This document shows positions 27,901 through 37,700 of a stretch of DNA of 64,000 nucleotides, one piece after another; within the stretch, counting starts at the first letter, position 1, and each line of letters begins with the position of its first letter. The position numbers were made by a program, and so were the translations under genes. Source of the stretch: Phallusia mammillata (Eukaryota; Chordata; Ascidiacea; Phlebobranchia; Ascidiidae); assembly GCA_003260075.1 (NCBI GenBank), contig QLIY01000408.1, positions 72,946 to 136,945 of the forward strand, read 5' to 3'. The notes beneath the pieces are model-generated. The model did not search any database. It had not been told where the DNA came from and saw only the letters and a list, made by a program, of their open reading frames with translations.

Positions 27901-30900
27901 GCGTTGAAGTGTTGCTGGATTTTTATATTTTTATAACACACGTAGTAGGTTAAAGGGATATTTTAGGGTGTTTTATAATCTGTAATACACGTAGGAGCTG
28001 GTATCACCAACCCGAAGTTATAATATTTGAATAATGGCCTCTTGAAGTAGATCTACATTGAAGCCAAAGTGAAACATCACAATTTTGGTGGTCTTGTTAT
28101 TTTTTTCACATTGCACCGGAAAGTGATATTTAACCACTCGTGGCGAATATATAACCAGTTTGTTTTCAGAACAATTGGTAATAATTAGTGGAGGGATTCA
28201 AATTTTTTGTCAGCCGGTTTTATCACAAAGTCATATTTTTCAGCCGGTTCTGTTACAAAAAGTTCAGTAACCAGTAACGCTAACCGGTTCGTTGATCTGT
28301 AAAATTCGTGAGACGGTTCTATATAACCGGTGCGAACCGGCTGAATCCGATCACTAGTTATAATGTTTTTTGTATTTTCGCAAGTAACATTAGATTTATG
28401 AATTAATGCCATCAGTCTTATTTCACAGACATATATTACTTACGTGATCCGTCCTTCTGGAGATCAGTAGCCAATGTTGACACGGCTGATGTCATGCTTT
28501 TCACTACAATAACACAAAACTTAGAGGTAAGAAATTGTCATCCACATAAATGTAGCATTTACTTTTTGTGGGATCGATAGCAAGTTTTGATAGTCCCTTT
28601 TTCGGCGGCTTCTTGGGTTGAACATCTAATCAACAATAACAGGTTAAAATTGGAGACGTTTGTTGCAGTTTGGTATGTTAAAAAAATTCAGCTATTTGAT
28701 GTGCTGACAATTTACTTTGGATTAATCAGGAAAAACAAAAAGTGCTGGCATGAAAAATAAAGTAAAACTTTAAGATTTGACAGTTTAAACTTTATGTTAA
28801 AATTTTGTTGTCTTATATATGCATGTTTTATTGTGTTTTTGTTCGATATATTCTATGATGAAGCTGTTTTATAAATAACATTGACCGAAGCAAACATATC
28901 TGCAACTTGAACCGGTAATCGGAGTCAAATAAAGACAAACAAACCGACTAGAACGAAGCAATCTTACCGTTTGAATCGGTTTCATCCATAGGGTAGTCGT
29001 TAACGTAAACATTTGTTCTTGAAACGGTTGGTTGAGTTGACATAGCTGGCCTCGTACCTGATAGTTCTATATGGAAAAATATTAATATTATGCAATGATC
29101 CGTAGAACGAGTTTTATTAGTCTTGCAGAATTTGGGCCAAACTATTTCTTCGCCTAACTATACAGTATGCAATTTATTTCCTGTTAAGGATGATAAAGCC
29201 ATATTTTTGGGCGAAATCGATTTTCGCAGTGGTTTGCAGTAAGCAATGCAAAGATTGATTTGAGTGTGCTGAATTCGTCAGCTAAGTAATATACAGTCTG
29301 TGTTACATCCATAAACAGTCCACAGCCATAGTTGAATGTAATGCAATACTTATTTTACTCCCTCAAGCCTGCGGATTTACAAACTTGTAAAGTGTATGAA
29401 ACCGCTCAACTTAAAAGCCCTAATCTAATGAAAAACCAAATCCGTTCGTTCTTTGCATATTTAGTTCAATTCTGATCATATCATACAACTTTTAAATGTA
29501 ACGCCGTTTTGCAACAAGAACAACAAAACAAATATTGTTTCCTGATTGTAACAAAGCACCAAACAAACAGAAGTCACAAAACAATTTTGTTTCACACAAT
29601 ACTGTGGCATTGTGGCATCACACAGACTAGGTGAGGCATCATCCCCCCCCCCATTACGATAAAAATCCAAAAATAGTTTCGCACCAAACAAACAAGTCCC
29701 ACTATTTTTTTTTTAGTCCTACTATCCCCCCCCCCATTACGATAAAAATCCAAAAATAGTTTCGCACCAAACAAACAAGTCCCGCTAATCATTTTTATTT
29801 CACAGAAACTTTTGACCCTCTAAATTACGAATGCTCACTCGAATACAACACAAGAGTGAATGTGGACGGAAACATATGCTTAGATCGGTCAGTTTGTCAG
29901 GAAGTATAGAGAGGATTGGTCAAAACAGGATGTTGATAATTTAGGAAATTACATCCAGGTATCCAGAATTTGTCGGTCAGTTTATGTGAACTAAAACTGC
30001 TCAGTAATAATGTTATGATGAGCAATAAAACTTGATGCTTTTTATGGCTTAACACATCAAACCTTAATGTACAAACTGTGCCTTTCACCTTTTTTCGCTC
30101 CATAACGTTTAAACATTGCGACACAATTGCACATGGCTAAACAAATCAACACCAAGCGAAATAAACTCTACTCTAATCGTCCCCATAACAAAACGAACGT
30201 AATGTGATTTTGACTTCTCAAATACAAGTGGCATAACCAGCAGCTTATCAAGTGCTGGTTAACCATTAGGCAAAGTAGGCACGTGCCTACAGGCCAGTCA
30301 AAAATCCAGGCCACTTTAAAATCAGTTGAAATTTAGTCAGTGTTTTTAAAACACTGATAATTCTAATTTTTTAGTTGGCAACCCTGATTTTCGCGCCACT
30401 TAGAAAATGTGCCTACAGGCCAGCAGACCCTTAATCCAGCACTGAGCTTATCATCGCTATACTGCCGACAAAAAGTATTCAACGTTTCAACTCCCCTTTG
30501 TCAAAACCGCTATAATACAGAAAACAAAATTTTCTAACCTTCTTTTGTCATTCCTGCGTTTCCTTTTTCAGGATCTTCATCTGGAAACAAATCTTTTAAA
30601 CTTAATGCATCCATTAACGAGTTTGCACTGTTATCTTACGTACTTTTATTTGCCGTTTCTTTTTTTAAGTTGTCGTGAAAAGTCTTCAGCGCTCCCAACT
30701 TGTCCACAGCTGCAAGCATAAACATATTTTTGTGAATATTTTCCACATAACTTACATAAATACATTTTTCTTTAAACAGGTGGTCTTTTGATGGTTGCTA
30801 ATTGACCAAAAACTAAGGCATAGTCGAAGTGGTTTTTCAGAAACAATAGCGAAGTCCAACTGGATTTATTTGGCTTGTGAAAAGAAAACAGAGTCAGAAT

Positions 30901-32618
30901 TGCACTAAAACCATCACCATGCCGGAAATAGATGCACAACGTTGAAACGTTATGGAGCGCAAACCACACAAGGCACAATTGGTGGTGTGTAATTTAACGC
31001 GCTGCAGCTACCGAAGTATGCTGTTTATGCAGAGGATGACTGTAGACTCTTGTTAACGTCTGTGATAAAAAGAAACTGAAATAAAACGATTTTTTTGTTG
31101 TAATCGCATAATACATAAAGTAATTTATTCCACGCAGCCCCTTTTTTGTGGGAAAAAGTAGAAAAGAAAATGCCATTTTTTATGTTTTCTAACTATGTTT
31201 TTTACTTATGTAGATATTCAACATACGTGAGCCGTCTTTCTGTAAATCTGCAGCCAAAGTTGAAACAGCCGACACGACGCTCTTCACTACAAGGTATAAG
31301 GAATTAAAAAAATATGGTAAGGAGTTACATCACTCTATCACAACATCTTCACCTTTGCTTGGGCTCATATTTAGTTTTGATGACAATTTCTGGAACGTAT
31401 TTCTTCTTTCTTTTTTAGGCCTTATATCTAAAAAAACAATATTTCATTGACTTTTGTTTGTCAAATTTGAAAGTACCTTGGCCAAAAAGATTTTTAAAAA
31501 TTTTTTTCAGGAAGGCACTTACATCCTGCACAGATAAGTTTTGCTCACAAAAATTTAAAAAAAATTTCAAGTTCATCCCAGTGAGAAAAATGTGCATTGT
31601 AAAAACTGAAATAAATTAGTAAATGTTTTGTCACAAGTAAGTTTAGTTGTCTATGATGTAACACAGGGGTGCACAACCTTTTTGCTACAAAGGCCGCATC
31701 GCAGAATATTATTTCACCAACGGCCGCCGCATTTACCTTCTTATTTTTGGTTTAAAATACTGATGTAAAGAAATTGGTTTATATGCATATATATATACCA
31801 TCTAATGGCGCCCAAACAGCCCAGACTAATTTCTAGCTTGTTGCACAGATTGAGCTGTTTTTATATTGTACAAAAGTTGCCAACACTGCCATCTTGTGGT
31901 GTTAAATGACAAACACATTCCCAACCTGTGACAAACTTTAACTCGTCGATAATGTCTTGGTCAGCCAAATCCATAGTTTCTCTCTGTAAGCCAGAAGATC
32001 CAGGAACTTTTTCTGGCAAAGAGTGACAGTTAAAATGTATGAAGGCATTGGCCTACTGCTAATATTTATAATGTATGAGAAACAAGTTTCTCTTTTAGTC
32101 TGATGTTTAAAATCTATACGTATTCAGAACTCTTTAAAAGCGACTGTTCGTTCTGTAACATAGCTTTTAGTCGCAGGAAATAAATATATGTGGCCCTTCA
32201 TACTGGCAAGGACTTTAATTGAATGTTCTAAAATAAGAATTCTACGTTTTTGAGAATATTATTGAATATTGAATTTTAATTACACAGATTTGGAATTTTA
32301 TTATTATTTATTCAATGGAAAATCACCACACGTGAAGCGGCGTTTGTCACCTTGTGTGACCATGCCTAGTTAAAAACATTTTGGCTGTATTCTGGAACTT
32401 AAGTGTTAAAAATCTTATTTGCCGCTTTTTCATTTAGCCCCCTCCAAAAAAAAATTGTATCTAATTGAAAACTACACTATTTTATGTCCCAAACTTTATT
32501 TTAACTATTTGCTACCTGAGATAGTCTCAAAAATCGTTTGCTCAACATCGTCTGGTGCAGATAACGAGATAGCTGGTGCTTGGGAGACAGAGGAGCTTGT
32601 TCCAACATCTGTTTGCAT
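21760..32618 (-). CDS. Membrane-anchored intelectin-like lectin 2 (whole gene, 16 exons)
   Basis: Predicted 593 aa. Exons from 5': 32516-32618, 31926-32012, 31353-31427, 31227-31286, 30644-30709, 30539-30580, 28968-29066, 28563-28625, 28444-28503, 27773-27841, 26432-26509, 26013-26131, 25319-25349, 23742-24059, 22369-22661, 21760-21978. The lengths sum to 1782 nt and the frame stays open through all 15 junctions. Residues 1 to about 287 form a tail of two related four-exon cassettes plus unique exons; about 288-307 is hydrophobic (ITSLIFTLISYGGIVTMGYF); about 318-593 is the intelectin domain. Same strand and order as intelectin 1, 2.8 kb away, so a tandem paralog. The three lectin exons have exactly the lengths of gene 1 (318, 293, 219). 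Exon 26432-26509 has a second, donor-broken copy at 26863-26940. The family call is firm; the membrane topology is inferred. Confidence 0.87.
22369..22661 (-). CDS. Intelectin 2, middle lectin exon
   Basis: 293 nt. YFENEASDIMIWQVPNGTP, SYLRYHTTSGFLQKYGKNLF, ending RPGFIQ at gtaaaa. Strong match to the equivalent exon of gene 1. Confidence 0.93.
22967..23162. repeat. Direct duplication joined by ten C
   Basis: About 92 bp on each side of 23061-23070. Each arm holds a smaller repeat of agttgtatatgtataagcct. Confidence 0.85.
23742..24059 (-). CDS. Intelectin 2, first lectin exon (fibrinogen-like core)
   Basis: 318 nt, phase 1-1. [62 protein letters not shown], ending DDYKSQ at gtaaat. Acceptor is attttag. 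The GGGG of most intelectins is DDGG here. Confidence 0.94.
24143..24590. repeat. Direct duplication joined by 11 C
   Basis: About 120 bp arms around 24446-24456. The left arm is followed by a hAT-like start (CAGTGGTTCTCAAACTT at 24271) absent after the right arm. Confidence 0.75.
24717..25085. repeat. Direct duplication joined by ten C
   Basis: About 180 bp arms around 24897-24906, several substitutions and small indels. Confidence 0.85.
25319..25349 (-). CDS. Intelectin 2, 31-nt linker exon
   Basis: NFQTRLETMR, phase 0 to 1, between tttgcag and gtaagt. Partner of 6245-6275 in gene 1. Confidence 0.85.
25343..25975. repeat. Direct duplication joined by ten C, with an insertion in one arm
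   Basis: Arms around 25576-25585 align along their length, but the right arm holds an extra roughly 150-bp insertion (about 25738-25890) absent from the left. The left arm carries the 3' side of the 31-nt exon. Confidence 0.75.
26013..26131 (-). CDS. Intelectin 2, transmembrane exon
   Basis: 119 nt, phase 1 to 0. Short acidic segment (PSESDESEKSK), a CC pair before Thr-Lys (candidate palmitoylation site, inference), then a 20-residue hydrophobic helix ending MGYF at a gtgagt donor. Confidence 0.88.
26175..26400. mobile_element. Foldback copy of the hammerhead-bearing element
   Basis: Two opposed copies of the core: minus strand 26227-26274 (CTGATGA, GAAA, GTC) and plus strand 26320-26369 (CTGAAGA but GAGA). 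Arms pair across a spacer of about 45 bp. Duplicated as part of 26641-26830. Confidence 0.6.
26432..26509 (-). CDS. Intelectin 2 acidic tail exon (intact copy)
   Basis: 78 nt, phase 1-1, QDDEPSNEPRAGTTNEG..., between ttattcag and gtaaaa. It joins in frame to the transmembrane exon. Confidence 0.75.
26863..26940 (-). pseudogene. Second copy of the acidic tail exon with broken donor
   Basis: Right arm of the duplication at 26215-27030. The exon is nearly identical (NERRAG for NEPRAG), but the donor gt is tt, so it should not splice at this place. Probably an alternative haplotype placed in tandem. Confidence 0.6.
27044..27273. mobile_element. Small hAT-like element interrupted by a C run
   Basis: CAGTGGTACCCAACC start, GGTTGGGAACCACTG end. 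Twelve C at 27194-27205 inside it. No clear target duplication. Confidence 0.55.
27469..27581. promoter_or_regulatory. Cluster of TGACGTAA/TGACGTCA sites in an intelectin 2 intron
   Basis: TGACGTAA at 27469-27476, 27491-27498 and 27510-27517 and TGACGTCA at 27574-27581. Possible bZIP sites; the spacing is irregular. Confidence 0.35.
27773..28625 (-). CDS. Intelectin 2 tail cassette II (three exons here)
   Basis: Exons 28563-28625 (VQPKKPPKKGLSKLAIDPTK), 28444-28503 (KSMTSAVSTLATDLQKDGS) and 27773-27841 (MDKLGALKDFHSNVKQDQ...), all phase 1-1 with AG/GT borders. The acidic exon 26432-26509 completes the cassette. Order and motifs match cassette I. The 60-nt exons share SAVSTLA.DLQKDGS, predicted helical. 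Confidence 0.82.
28186..28356. mobile_element. Small MITE, GGATTCAA ends
   Basis: Starts TAGTGGAGGGATTCAA and ends TGAATCCGATCACTA. A truncated relative is at 46830-46950. Confidence 0.6.
28968..29066 (-). CDS. Intelectin 2 unique tail exon with YVND motif
   Basis: 99 nt, phase 1-1, LSGTRPAMSTQPTVSRTN followed by VYVNDYPMDETDSN. It separates the two cassettes. The YVN triplet fits the Grb2 SH2 consensus (pY-x-N); this is inference and matters only if the tail is cytoplasmic as predicted. Confidence 0.75.
29643..29784. repeat. 49-bp duplication, each copy preceded by ten C
   Basis: C runs at 29643-29652 and 29726-29735, each followed by attacgataaaaatcc. Confidence 0.8.
29806..29909 (+). pseudogene. 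Plus-strand exon-like fragment, E2-like motif, copy 2
   Basis: About 96% identical to 18635-18738 including the acceptor. Of four differences two are silent Asp changes, one Trp to Arg and one Arg to Gln. It sits antisense in an intron of intelectin 2, 5' of a PKK exon as in gene 1, so it probably travelled with the gene duplication. Confidence 0.3.
30250..30444. mobile_element. Small hAT-like element
   Basis: Ends AAGTGCTGGTTAA / TTAATCCAGCACTG; target duplication AGCTTATC at 30242-30249 and 30445-30452. Confidence 0.8.
30539..31427 (-). CDS. Intelectin 2 tail cassette I (four exons)
   Basis: Exons 31353-31427 (IRPKKERRNTFQKLSSKLN...), 31227-31286 (KSVVSAVSTLAADLQKDGS), 30644-30709 (VDKLGALKTFHDNLKKET...) and 30539-30580 (EDPEKGNAGMTKE), all phase 1-1. 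One-to-one partners exist in cassette II and, more distantly, in the gene 1 cassettes (PKK, KNAAT, SDVLDSVQTL, DDVEGG exons). Confidence 0.82.
31926..32012 (-). CDS. Intelectin 2 second exon
   Basis: 87 nt, phase 1-1, KVPGSSGLQRETMDLADQDI..., acceptor tttgccag, donor gttggg. Unique to gene 2; no motif recognised. Confidence 0.6.
32516..32618 (-). CDS. Intelectin 2 start exon
   Basis: 103 nt from ATG to a gtagca donor: MQTDVGTSSSVSQAPAISLS, then APDDVEQTIFETIS. Hydrophilic, Ser/Ala-rich, no signal peptide, as expected for the N-in end of a type II protein. The donor is weaker than average. Confidence 0.65.
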
Positions 32619-34745
32619 TGTGTAGCAGTTTAAAATAAATGTCATAAGAAAAAGCCTTAGTTTTCTGAATTGAAATTACAACCTTAATCACCAGCTTTAT
32701 AGCAGCCTGGTATTGGGGATCTGGGCATATTGGAGGCGGGGTAAAGGTTTGACCCTATACAACTTCCCCCGGGGTTGTAAGCAGCCCCAACACAGCTCGA
32801 ACCCAAAATTACAAGCCCCAAACCCGACTCGAATTCGAAAGTACAAGCTCTAAACACGGCCTTTTTTCAAAAAAACAAAGCCGGAAATTTGAAAACAAAA
32901 CTAAGGCCTAAACTGGAACCAGAACCCGACCCAAAAACCTGACCAGCATCTGTAACCACCACGATTTCTGCAACGTGGCAACTTTCTACTGTACTGGCGA
33001 AGTTAAAACATTACTTGGATTTCAAGCAGATTTTTTCCTCTAAAAAACTTAGTGCTTCCTATTTTTAAGTCGCTTATTTTTGTATTGAATTCTTTTTAAA
33101 TTACATTCATTAATGTTCTACAGCGGTAAATCGCAATCTGATACAGATCTTTTTATGCCCGTTCACTTTGTACAAACTATTGTTACAGTTTTATCCCACA
33201 GCCTTTCCCACAACACAACAATGTACTTTTTTAAACTGCTAAACAATGCTACCAAAAATTGATCGCGACCCACTAAGATTAGAATAGTTGTTCTAAATGT
33301 TATCGCTCTATTGTCCGTGGAATGAAGACTTATAAATTGAATCCACCTTAGATCTAACTTTATCACCAAAGATTTTAAATATTAATGAATTTAAAATAAT
33401 TTCAAATGTCGCATGTTACTAATACGAATTATTCATTCACGTTTAAATTTTCCACCTACCCAGCCTCGCATCATTTGACCAGAAGTGAAGTTAAGTGCTT
33501 TCTACACTTAACCAGTTTTTTCAATGATCTAGAATTTGAGATATTTCCTGTTCGTAAGTTGCAAGTCACTTCCTGTCTTGATGACTCAGCAGTTTGTAAA
33601 ATAGGACATTTCTACGTTGCCTGGCAACAAGTATGACGTCGTATGACACGTTTTAGTTGTGTCCTTGTTTTAGTTGATGATTCCATCATTGTTGACTATT
33701 GAGGAAATACTCCTCTACAAAGAAAACGTTAAATATATACTACACGCAAAAAAGACATGCTTAGAATGTATTGGCAAAGTTTTCAACTCTTTGCCCGATG
33801 ATGATTTATCAAGTTACTATATTGTCAGAATGATTTATCGAAACGTAAAGTAGGCACCCCCTGAAACTGACCTCTGAGTGACCTTTACACACTGCGAAAC
33901 TTGTAAAGTAAACGGAAATGTGTGTGTGACGCAGAATAGGATTCTGCAAAACACGTAACTTACAAAGTTCGACACGTCACACGCGGTGCAGAGTTGTAAG
34001 CAAGTCTGGACTTGACGGGACTAGGTTTTTTTGAAACCCAAGTTACAAGCCTGACCCGAAACTTTTTTTAAGTCTAAATGTTTTCCCAAATTTAGTAAAA
34101 TTACGGCCAACTGGTGCCAAGTGTGAGGTCAGGCTCTAATCAAGTAAGTTTTGTTCAAATTAAGTCCTAAGCCGATCCCAAAACAATCGTTCCGACTTAA
34201 AACTCGGGTAATATATTATATGCTCGCCAACACGAAGGTTTATTGTGGCATGAATTTAGCGAAAGAAAGAAAAAAATGATTTATTATCGCAAACATCGTT
34301 AACACTTGTAAACTATGCTCGTTGTTTATTTCTTTAACGTGAAATATCACATATTTGGTTTAAAAACTGAAACTTTCACTTCCTATTTGCAGTAAAAGGC
34401 TGAATAAACAAGAATAGCTTGCCATTGGTGGAAATTTCACTCTAAAACACGATATGCCGTGCAACGGTTGAACAAAACATTGACTTTACAATGTAAAATC
34501 TTGTGAAAGTGTTAACTTGGATATCCAACATATATTTTATTATCATATACAAGAACAAATCTCTGTTTAAAGAAAATCAAGAATTAAACAAAATTCAACA
34601 AAAGAAACTTGGTAACACGAGGTTACTCGCACTTAAAAATATCTGATGGCACAATTTTGCAACTTAGCTAAAACCACAAAAAACGCATTTAAATCAAGCA
34701 CTTTTAGGAATGACATTTTGTTGCAATTACAGATCGTTCTGGTGT
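32619..34745. promoter_or_regulatory. Upstream region of intelectin 2 and 3' side of PhoPQ/AprA-like gene A
   Basis: No gene seen. CAGAGTTGTAA-family fragments at 32765-32960 and 33990-34215. Promoter elements of intelectin 2 should lie near 32619 but none is recognisable. Confidence 0.4.
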
Positions 34746-37700
34746 TTACACAAGATTTCCAAAGCAGGAGTGACCAGAACAATCAGGGAATGGAAGTACG
34801 TTTGGAATAATGTTGGTTTCTGTCGTGAACTCGATCACTGAGCCTCCTTGCACTGGAAAAGTCATCTGAAAGTGACAAATAAAATGTATAAGGTAAGTTT
34901 TTGCGTAAAAACCGTTTAATTGTTTTGCAACGGCCAATAAATTGCTCATCTAAGAACGAAATTGCAAACTATTAAAGCATAAAGTGTAGGCATCGGAATT
35001 CAAACGTTACTGTTTATGCTGTTATGCTACTTCCATGGTAATTTTGATCTTGGGTAAGGTTCTTTATAGGTTGGTGTCTTGGTTACCGCAACGCTTCGTA
35101 CCCTACTCGTTAGCGTCTTCCTCTGGCCATTTTAAGAATAGGTTTTGCTTTGTCTTGTATGTACATCGAGTATGTTTGTGGGTTGAGTTTTTTTTAGAAA
35201 ATTGAATAGAGTGAAGAAACTTTGGAGGGCAGCTAATAATGATGCATTCTAATAATATCTTCAATTTACAGTGCCCGTGCCTTAACAATAAGCCACAACA
35301 CTATGTTTAACTCAAAAAGTTTTTTTTTTCATCAGAGTGTGAGAATTTCCGCATTAGCAAAGGAAACGAACAGATTGAACAATGCGTGTATCACAAACAT
35401 ACGTGATGACATAAAAAAGCGTCCAGTGAACAAACTAATTACATTTTACTTTCGCATTTGGTAAGATAAATTATCAACACAAATTATTTTTATAGATATA
35501 TCTTCCCAGATAATTACATTTGTACAGTGTTGTAGGTTCTTAAACATTTTTTACCTGAATAAAGAATGCCAACCATCCGGTTTCAGGCACGTTGTACTTC
35601 GCCATATATTCGGTGTCACTTATGGTCTGCACGTCGTCAAACACCCACAATATCGGCTGTAACACCGGTCCTGCCATCGGGTGAGTCTCGTTCAGTTTGT
35701 AACGTCGAAAATCCCGCCTGCGAAGGTTTTTGTTTAACTTAAACGATGAATTTTTGAACACATATATTATAATAAGGAAAACAACATATGGTTGCGAATG
35801 CTTTTGGTAACAAAGGAAAAATTTAGTGTATCTACATTTTATCATAAAATTAGAATTGCACTATTTGAAAACAAGTACTTTGCAAAAATTCTGTTAAAAG
35901 TAAACGGTTAAAAATACAGTACATAATATGGATTATAAACATCATACGTATATACATTATATACATTTTGCATTATATATAAAAGGTTAAAAACTCAGTT
36001 ACTGGATTTGGATTATTATATGTATGCCAACAGCTGGTAATCTCTTATGGTGGTTAAAAAACACTGTTTTTTGAAACACTTCGATTTTTGGTAAATTATC
36101 TTCTTTACCTTTTGCTCGACATGGTGGTCGCGTACCAAGCTCTCACAATACTTGGTTTGGTGTCGCTTTGAACGTAAACTGTTCCTTCGGTCTTGGTGCT
36201 GTTTAGATTCCAATGAAACGTGGGAAGCTTGTAGCCCTGTTATACGAATAAGTAAAGTTTCGAAATGGGCCTTCCGTTGAGACGAGTCCTTAGAGTAGCT
36301 TTGTTTTTAGATAATGTAGGCTAAGTTGAAGATAGTTTTTATTTATCTTTAATTTTTTTTTCTCAAAGAAATAAATTGAAATATAAAACTAAAATTTGAA
36401 TAAAACGTCCTAAATAAGTTTTTTTGATCAAATAAAATCAATTTTTAATTGTATTTACGCGATTTATTATTAAATTGCATCAAGGTTTCATTGACAAAAA
36501 AATGTGAAACTCCAATAAGTCACTTAAATCAAATTTTCTAAATCGTTTCAAGTTGAGATGAACATATGGTGGTGAATGCTTGGTGACCGGCTGATTCGGT
36601 ATAGCGCCTTCAATGGGCCTGGTGTACTGTGATTCGTTTCAAGTTGTGTATTTTAAGCAATTTGACTAGGTTTAAATAGTTTCAAACCTGCAGTATTTCC
36701 TCTTCAGAATATAATAAACAGCCATTTTGCACTAAACTTTATATGTACTGAAGCATCTCATTCACCTTCATGCAGCTGACATAGAACGCAGCAATGTTGT
36801 CGAGTAACTTGGTTTCTTTTCCATCACATGAATGGTCGGTGTTAGGCATCATGTTGAGATAGGTGGGTCCCTTCATATCACTCAGGTAGTAATAGGAATC
36901 ATCAGTTAAGAAAAACTCGTCACTGCCTGTGCTGAAAACCATCTTCGGCATTGTAAGACGGTCCCTGTAGGCTGGAAAAAAGCATAGTTGTAAGCTATTG
37001 CTGCCAGGCATCAAGTTTGTAGATCTCTTCTGGCAAATGCAATTGACCCTGATGAAGACGACCTGTATAGGACGCCGAAACTTTGTGATAAAATTGCATT
37101 TTTCAGAGGAACTCTACAAACTTGATGCACTGTTGTAAACTAAACTTTAAAATAATATTTTTAGTAAGCGATTTTGAGACGATCTGCTCGTTAAAATCAA
37201 CACGACCTATTTGGTATGTTAAGTCCCATAAAAACAATAATTTGATAAAAATAATCGACTTTTTATGTGGGCTAAGTTTTATTCAAAGGGTTGTACACAG
37301 AACTTGGGCTTCCTGAGTAACTTAATGTCCTCGAAAAAGCGTGGGATTGAAAAAAAATGTAAGTCTACGGTGGGATTCGAACCAGCAACTGAAGTCAATC
37401 TGTTTGAAGATTTTCAATTTTCTTAATTTTTTTTCATTTTAATAACTTGTCTAACACTGTATACCAGCCACCATTTTTAGCATTTAGAAACAATTATTGC
37501 ATTCTTGCATAGCCACAAAACAGAAAACAATGCTGACATACAATATGGGTCAACGATATCTGCCAGTTTCTGTGTATTAGGATGATCCAAATCTCTCGTC
37601 ACATTTTCCAAATAATAATCGTCAAATTCAAACGTCCATCCTCCATATGATCGGTAATGGTGGTGTAGATTCTAAACATCGGGTGTATTTAGGTATGTCT

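Noticed and set aside
37365-37400. tRNA-like ggattcgaacca
   Set aside because: A B-box-like 3' part only, with no acceptor or D stem.
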